DNA of 14,348 nt from Candidatus Competibacteraceae bacterium. GTDB lineage: Bacteria; Pseudomonadota; Gammaproteobacteria; Competibacterales; Competibacteraceae. Shown here one piece after another: positions 10,073-14,348 of this stretch (its first letter is position 1; every line of letters starts with the position of its first letter). A program made the position numbers and the translations under genes. Where the stretch lies: contig JAAUQA010000026.1 in NCBI GenBank assembly GCA_012032855.1, positions 1 to 14,348 on the forward strand. The letters are read 5' to 3'. Below the pieces are notes generated by a model. That model saw nothing but the letters and a program-made list of their open reading frames with translations, ran no database searches and had not been told where the DNA came from.

Positions 10073-13000
10073 ATGGCTACCGACTCTAAAATCAATTCTG
10101 GCCCACTTATTTCTGTAATCGTTCCAGTATACGGTACTGAGAAGTATTTACGCAGGTGCCTGGACAGCTTATTAAATCAGACTTACCAGAACCTGGAAAT
10201 AATTATCATCAATGACTGCTCACCAGACGGCTCCGCCACAATTATTGATGAATATGCGCATAGCGACAACAGGGTAGTTCAGTTTAACAACAGCCATAAT
10301 ATGGGATTATTTCATTCACGCTTGGTTGGAGCTGATTTGTCCACGGGTGATTATATAACTTTTTTAGACAGCGATGATTATTTGGCAATCGATACCTATA
10401 GGCTTCTACAACGTGCATTAGAGAATGAAAATGCTGATATTGCCTGCTGCAATATAGTTATGGAGCACGAGCCAGAAAATAGAAAATACATTCATCAGCT
10501 AAATAACAAGAAAGCCGAAAAAATAAGCGGTGACAGGATTCTTGCTGAATACTTTGATCAGGAGGGTCTATCATTCTACTGGCATACTGTATGGAACAAG
10601 ATGTATTCAATCTCATCCTGGAAGAAGGCGAGACCACATTATGAGGGTGTAAAAAAACATTTAATAATGGCTGAAGACTTTGCATTTTGTACGGTATTAT
10701 ATTTTTACTCGGAACACTTTGTTTCAGTAGAATATGATGGGGTGTTTTATTCCCAAAATGAAAATGCGTCAACAGGATTATATGGAAGCATTGAAAAGTA
10801 CATAAAGAATATTACTGATTTGGGGACAGCGTTTAATTTTATTGAAAGTTTCCTTAGAGAGGTGAATATTTACGAAACTCATAAAGTGAAGTTTTTTAAC
10901 TGGAAATCAAGATACTCCAGGTTTTGGGTTGACAATATAAATAATTCAAACTTGAAGAAACCCGAAAGAGCTAAAGCACGCAAAAAACTTAAAGAAGCAT
11001 TCAGGTCAGACCAATTATATCCCTCAAAAACGAGTGACCACTTCATATACAGCCTCAGCATAGATTGGAACCCTAATTACGAATTACTGAAATCAAAAAT
11101 TGCTAGTGGTGCATATGATTACATCAGTTTTGACATATTCGACACTCTTGTTGTAAGACCATTCCTCGAACCATCGGATTTATTTGTTTTACTTAATAAT
11201 AGATTTAGACAACTTTGCAAGAGCAAAGCCTTTGTAGATTTTTCATCTATTAGAATAGAAGCTGAAAAAACAGTCAGAACCCTGGCAAACATCAAATACC
11301 CCCAATTCGAGGAAATTACTCTTGACGAGATCTATGCTCATTTAATTGAGCAATATAATATTGACATGGCTGTTGCTGAGGAAATCAAGCAACTTGAACA
11401 ATTGTTAGAGATTCAATATAGTGAACCGAGACAAAGCGCCATTGAAATTTATGATATGGCACTCGATATCGGCTGCAAAATTGTTCTTGTTTCCGATATG
11501 TATCTTCCACACGATAATATAGTATCTATTCTTAACAAAGTCGGAATCAAGGGTACGAAAGAATTTATCTTTCTTCGGCAACCAGATTGTCGAAACATCA
11601 TGGAGGAATGTATGATCATATCATCCGCGAAACGTCTTGCAGTCCGAAAAGAATCCTTCATATAGGAGACAACAAGACTAGCGATATAATTAATGCTGAA
11701 AAAAAGGGAATAAGCGCTTTTTACTACCCCAAGGCCACAGATAAGCTATTAAACTTAGTGCCTCACCAATACAGCGGGGCCAGCGCTAATTTATTTTTTC
11801 GTCCCGAAGGTCTGTGGATCAACTACGAATACGCGAAAGAGCATTTTTTGATCCGTTGTATGTTGGCGACTGTAGCCAATAAATATTTCGATAACCCTTT
11901 TGTCTCGTTTGCACAACACTCCGACTTCAACTCAGACCCATTTTTTATTGGCTATTATGCCCTAGGGTTTCATATGTTTGGGTTTGTGAAATGGCTATTG
12001 GAAACAATAAATAAAAAGAATTACAATGCGATACATTTTGTAGCGCGTGATGGCTTTCTCCCACTCCTAGCCTACAATGTTTTAAAGCGCGCTTATGAGA
12101 ATGCCCCTAGATCTAATTATATTCACCTATCCCGAAAATCCCTTATCCCTGCCATTATAGAGAAGAATATTGATTATCTTTCATTAGATAAATTAATACG
12201 CATTCAATCACTCTCAGCAAAGGATTTCTCAAAAATATTTCTGGACAAAGATCTTGATGATTTAAGCGCAAGCACTCTAAAAGAGAATGGCATTCTGGTC
12301 GATAAAAAATTTCAAAATAAAGACGATTATATTCGCTTTATAAACACAATCAATCACATGGGGTTCGATTTATTAAAGAAAAAGGATTATCAATGTCTTG
12401 TCAAAAATTACCTTGATCAGCATATTTCTGGAAATGATGCCATAGTTGATATTGGGTATAGCGCAACCTCGCAGATGATCATGGCAGAGCTCGGCTTTCA
12501 TGTGGATGGTTACTATATACACACCAACTTGGAAACTGCCGATATATATTCAAAGCGGCTCGGTTTCGAATTTCAAACTTTCTATCCGTTCTCACCTTGC
12601 GTGAGCGGGCATATCAGAGAATATCTGATATCACAGCGATCACCCTCGTGTATTGGCTATTGCAAAAATAATATCAAGGCATCACCTGTTTTTGAACAGG
12701 ACAAATCAACTTACATAGAAAACTATCTGATTGGGGAAATTCAGAGAGGAGCTATCGATTTTATCCACGACTTCACCGACAGATTTGCGGAACACATTCC
12801 CCATTACAACATTAAAAACCCAGAATCATCCATGCCCTATGAGCTTCTTCTAAATTCATCAAAAGATTTTGATATGCGATTATTTTCTGAATGTTATTTC
12901 GAAGACGAACTCTTTTTTGGTGAGAAAAGAAAAAGCTTGTATGAAATGTGGTTAAACACAAGAAACTACTTTAAACTAATAAAAAAAGTAGAAAGTCCAA

Positions 13001-13191
13001 TTATTATTTATCCTTTCTTGGAAAACCGCAGCAGATTCATCAACGCCATATTTTATCTGATATACGATAGACGTGGTTTTAAAGAAAGATTACTATTAAA
13101 ACTAAGAAACCGCTCCCGCATAACATTATTTATGAAACGATATTTTCCACGATCAGCAAAGCTTATTAGAAGTTACTTACTGGGCAACTAA
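10073..13191 (+). CDS. Family 2 glycosyltransferase fused to COG5610-like HAD protein, one apparent frameshift
   Basis: The first part (residues 12 to about 250) is a GT-A family 2 glycosyltransferase: SVIVPVYGTEKYLRRCLDS, INDCSPDGS, DSDD at 99-102 for metal and nucleotide-sugar binding, and AED at 200-202 in the likely catalytic-base region. From about 348 a HAD domain follows: SFDIFDT (D354 nucleophile, D357), then VLVSDMYLP, then HIGDNKTSDI. The C-terminal domain has FVARDGFLPLL and the SPSCIGY segment, matching the protein at 4441-6572 domain for domain. The frame changes at about 11566: adding one T to the TTT at 11564-11566 joins KGTKEF to YLSSATRLSKHHGGMYDH and gives about 1039 residues. 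As read, the product would stop at 11665, inside the HAD domain. ATG 10073 has a modest AAGAG site. AT-rich codon use suggests transfer. The likely role is sugar transfer plus phosphate removal or a related step in glycan synthesis; substrates are unknown. Confidence 0.8.
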
Positions 13192-13233
13192 AACCTACAA
13201 ATAGCTGTTTCATATAGTGGCTACTGCGGAACT

Positions 13234-13286
13234 TGACCCAAGATCTGGTTTACTAATGACACTAAACGTGCTTCAGTACTGGGTCA
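13234..13286 (+). repeat. Inverted repeat in the gap before moaD, with a copy after leuA
   Basis: TGACCCA (13234-13240) is inverted at 13280-13286 (TGGGTCA), with an inner 5-bp pair GTTTA (13248-13252) and TAAAC (13263-13267). TTGACCCAA at 13233-13241 also occurs at 8834-8842, just after leuA, so related sequence flanks the AT-rich glycan genes. No T tract follows, so it is a poor terminator. It may be a remnant of an insertion boundary, an operator, or chance. Confidence 0.3.
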
Positions 13287-13331
13287 TATTAATTCATTAA
13301 ACCTTATCCACCACAGCGTAGGTGTTGAATT

Positions 13332-13583
13332 ATGCAAATCACCATCAAACTTTATGCAATGCTGGCGGATTACCTGCCGCCCGGTGCAATCCGCAACGCC
13401 AGCACCCTCGAACTTGACGAAAGCGAAACCGTCGACAATGTAATCAGTCGGCTTCGCTTACCACGAGATTTGGTTCATTTGGTACTGGTCAACGGAGTCT
13501 ACGTAGCACCCGAACAGCGTACCGAGCAGACCCTCAACGAGCAGGATGCGTTAGCGATATGGCCACCTGTCGCCGGTGGCTGA
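13332..13583 (+). CDS. MoaD/ThiS-family ubiquitin-like sulfur carrier protein
   Basis: This 83-residue protein has the beta-grasp sulfur-carrier pattern: ITIKLYAMLADYLPPG at the start, LVLVNGVYVAP in the middle, and a WPPVAGG C terminus closely like the PPVTGG end of MoaD. In this family the final glycine is adenylated by MoeB or ThiF and then carries sulfur as a thiocarboxylate, for molybdopterin or thiazole synthesis or a related use. ATG 13332 follows AGGTG by 7 bases. The last codons overlap the GTG start of the next gene, and a MoeB-like gene lies two genes on, so the three form one unit. MoaD is the better guess than ThiS from the PPVxGG tail, but no MoaE is visible here, so the pathway is not settled. 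Confidence 0.85.
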   Translation: MQITIKLYAMLADYLPPGAIRNASTLELDESETVDNVISRLRLPRDLVHLVLVNGVYVAPEQRTEQTLNEQDALAIWPPVAGG

Positions 13584-13881
13584 AACGCAACAGTTAGCCG
13601 CAGTAGTCACCCGCGAAATGGGGCTGACTCATGGGGACTTCTTTCGCAGCTTGACGAGGGCGCTGGCCGGTTGGCGCTTTGAAATACAAGGCACTACGGT
13701 GCATATATTCGAATCAGGCCGTCGCCTAACGATTACCCTGGCCCCTGAGCAAGAGCGACGGATAGCCTTGCTTAGAATTCCTGTCACTCAGGTCACGTTT
13801 ACCTTCTACGATTACTCCAATGCGCAAAGGAGCGATTTTCTGCGCCATTTCGATCGCTACTTCCAGCGCGGTGGTGGTTAA
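13576..13881 (+). CDS. Small conserved-looking protein of unknown function ending in GGG
   Basis: I do not recognise this 101-residue protein. The GTG start at 13576 lies inside the two Gly codons that end the upstream sulfur carrier (8-base overlap, GTGGCTGA), and no separate ribosome binding site is seen, so translation is probably coupled. The middle alternates hydrophobic residues in a beta-rich way (WRFEIQGTTVHIFES, RLTITLAP, RIALLRIPVTQVTFTFYDYS), followed by a basic-aromatic helix (FLRHFDRYFQR) and a GGG tail. No membrane segment or signal peptide is present. It sits between a sulfur carrier and its likely E1-like activating enzyme, so a role linked to that pathway is plausible. The tail might itself be a modification site, but the fold is not clearly beta-grasp. 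Confidence 0.65.
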   Translation: MAETQQLAAVVTREMGLTHGDFFRSLTRALAGWRFEIQGTTVHIFESGRRLTITLAPEQERRIALLRIPVTQVTFTFYDYSNAQRSDFLRHFDRYFQRGGG

Positions 13882-13898
13882 ACCCGAGGCTCACGGTA

Positions 13899-14348
13899 AT
13901 GAATGATGAGGAACTGCTTCGTTACAGCCGGCATATCATGCTGCCGGAGGTGGATATCGACGGGCAGGAAAAGTTACTGGCGGCCCGTATATTGATTATC
14001 GGAATGGGTGGGCTGGGCGCACCGGCAGCCATGTATTTGGCCGCAGCCGGGGTCGGTCAACTGGTGCTGGTGGATTTCGATACCGTCGAATTGTCCAATC
14101 TGCAACGGCAAATCATTCACAGTGTAGCCGATATCGGTCGCCTAAAAGTGGAATCGGCGCAAGACACCTTGCGCGCACTGAACCCCCATGTGCAAGTCTT
14201 CCCAATCGATCGCGCCCTGGACGAAAACGATTTGTTGGAACAGGTTCGCCTAGCGGATGTGGTAGTCGATGCCAGCGACAATTTGACAACCCGTCTAGCG
14301 GTCAACGTAGCGTGCGTGCAGTCTAAAACACCCCTGGTGTCCGGCGCG
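13899..14348 (+). CDS. moeB: MoeB/ThiF-family adenylyltransferase, 5' part
   Basis: This E1-like enzyme adenylates the C-terminal Gly of a MoaD- or ThiS-type sulfur carrier using ATP-Mg. The gene runs off the right edge after 150 codons of the usual 250 or so. Seen in order: the LLRYSRHIMLPEVDIDGQEK opening, ATP-binding IIGMGGLGAP, AAAGVGQLVLVDFDTVELSN with the acidic nucleotide-binding position, LQRQIIH with the conserved R and Q, RLKVESAQDTLRALNPHV, and VVDASDN before PLVSGA. All match MoeB of E. coli in kind and order. ATG 13899 follows GAGG (13886-13889) by 9 bases; 17 bases separate it from the small unknown gene. The C-terminal zinc-binding cysteines and any rhodanese domain lie outside the window, so MoeB versus ThiF is judged from the PPVAGG-ending partner and the N-terminal match. 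Confidence 0.88.
   Translation, partial: MNDEELLRYSRHIMLPEVDIDGQEKLLAARILIIGMGGLGAPAAMYLAAAGVGQLVLVDFDTVELSNLQRQIIHSVADIGRLKVESAQDTLRALNPHVQVFPIDRALDENDLLEQVRLADVVVDASDNLTTRLAVNVACVQSKTPLVSGA

Noticed and set aside
11555..11575. Programmed -1 ribosomal frameshift in the fusion gene
   Set aside because: GAATTTATC is not a standard slippery heptamer and no pseudoknot is evident just downstream; one missing T is simpler and matches the other breaks.

Overview
The window reads as bacterial chromosome, most likely from a gammaproteobacterium. The accA-tilS order, the AccA and TilS sequences, a long (type 2) LeuA and a MoaD-MoeB pair support this. No diagnostic RNA gene is present, so the genus stays open. 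All convincing genes lie on the + strand.

Layout: (1) 1-3079 is a housekeeping run: the 3' end of accA, tilS, and a DUF790/Bax1-like predicted nuclease. (2) 3200-6572 is a GC-rich two-gene glycan unit. A family 4 glycosyltransferase overlaps by ATGA a large HAD-type protein resembling COG5610, which is broken by three apparent single-base indels. (3) 6573-7092 is a non-coding leader region with a strong terminator-like hairpin, a possible 17-codon leader peptide and a second strong hairpin ahead of leuA. (4) 7093-8817 is leuA. (5) 8928-13191 is a visibly AT-rich glycan module. It holds a coiled-coil protein of a glycan-locus type and a very large fusion of a family 2 glycosyltransferase with a second COG5610-like protein, carrying one apparent indel. 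(6) 13332-14348 is a sulfur-carrier/E1 group: a MoaD/ThiS-like protein ending in GG, a small unknown protein ending in GGG, and the start of a MoeB/ThiF-like adenylyltransferase.

The main biological point is that leuA is bracketed by two COG5610-like paralogues of different base composition. Each is tied to a glycosyltransferase, once by gene overlap and once by fusion. This suggests a glycosyltransferase plus HAD-phosphatase pair for a surface glycan, acquired at least twice.

The main technical point is that five single-base frame breaks can be placed by reading conserved motifs across frames: one in tilS, three in the first HAD gene, one in the fusion gene. Most sit in short homopolymers, and one lies in a normally essential gene. 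Uncorrected consensus error is therefore the leading explanation, with real gene decay or phase variation as alternatives.
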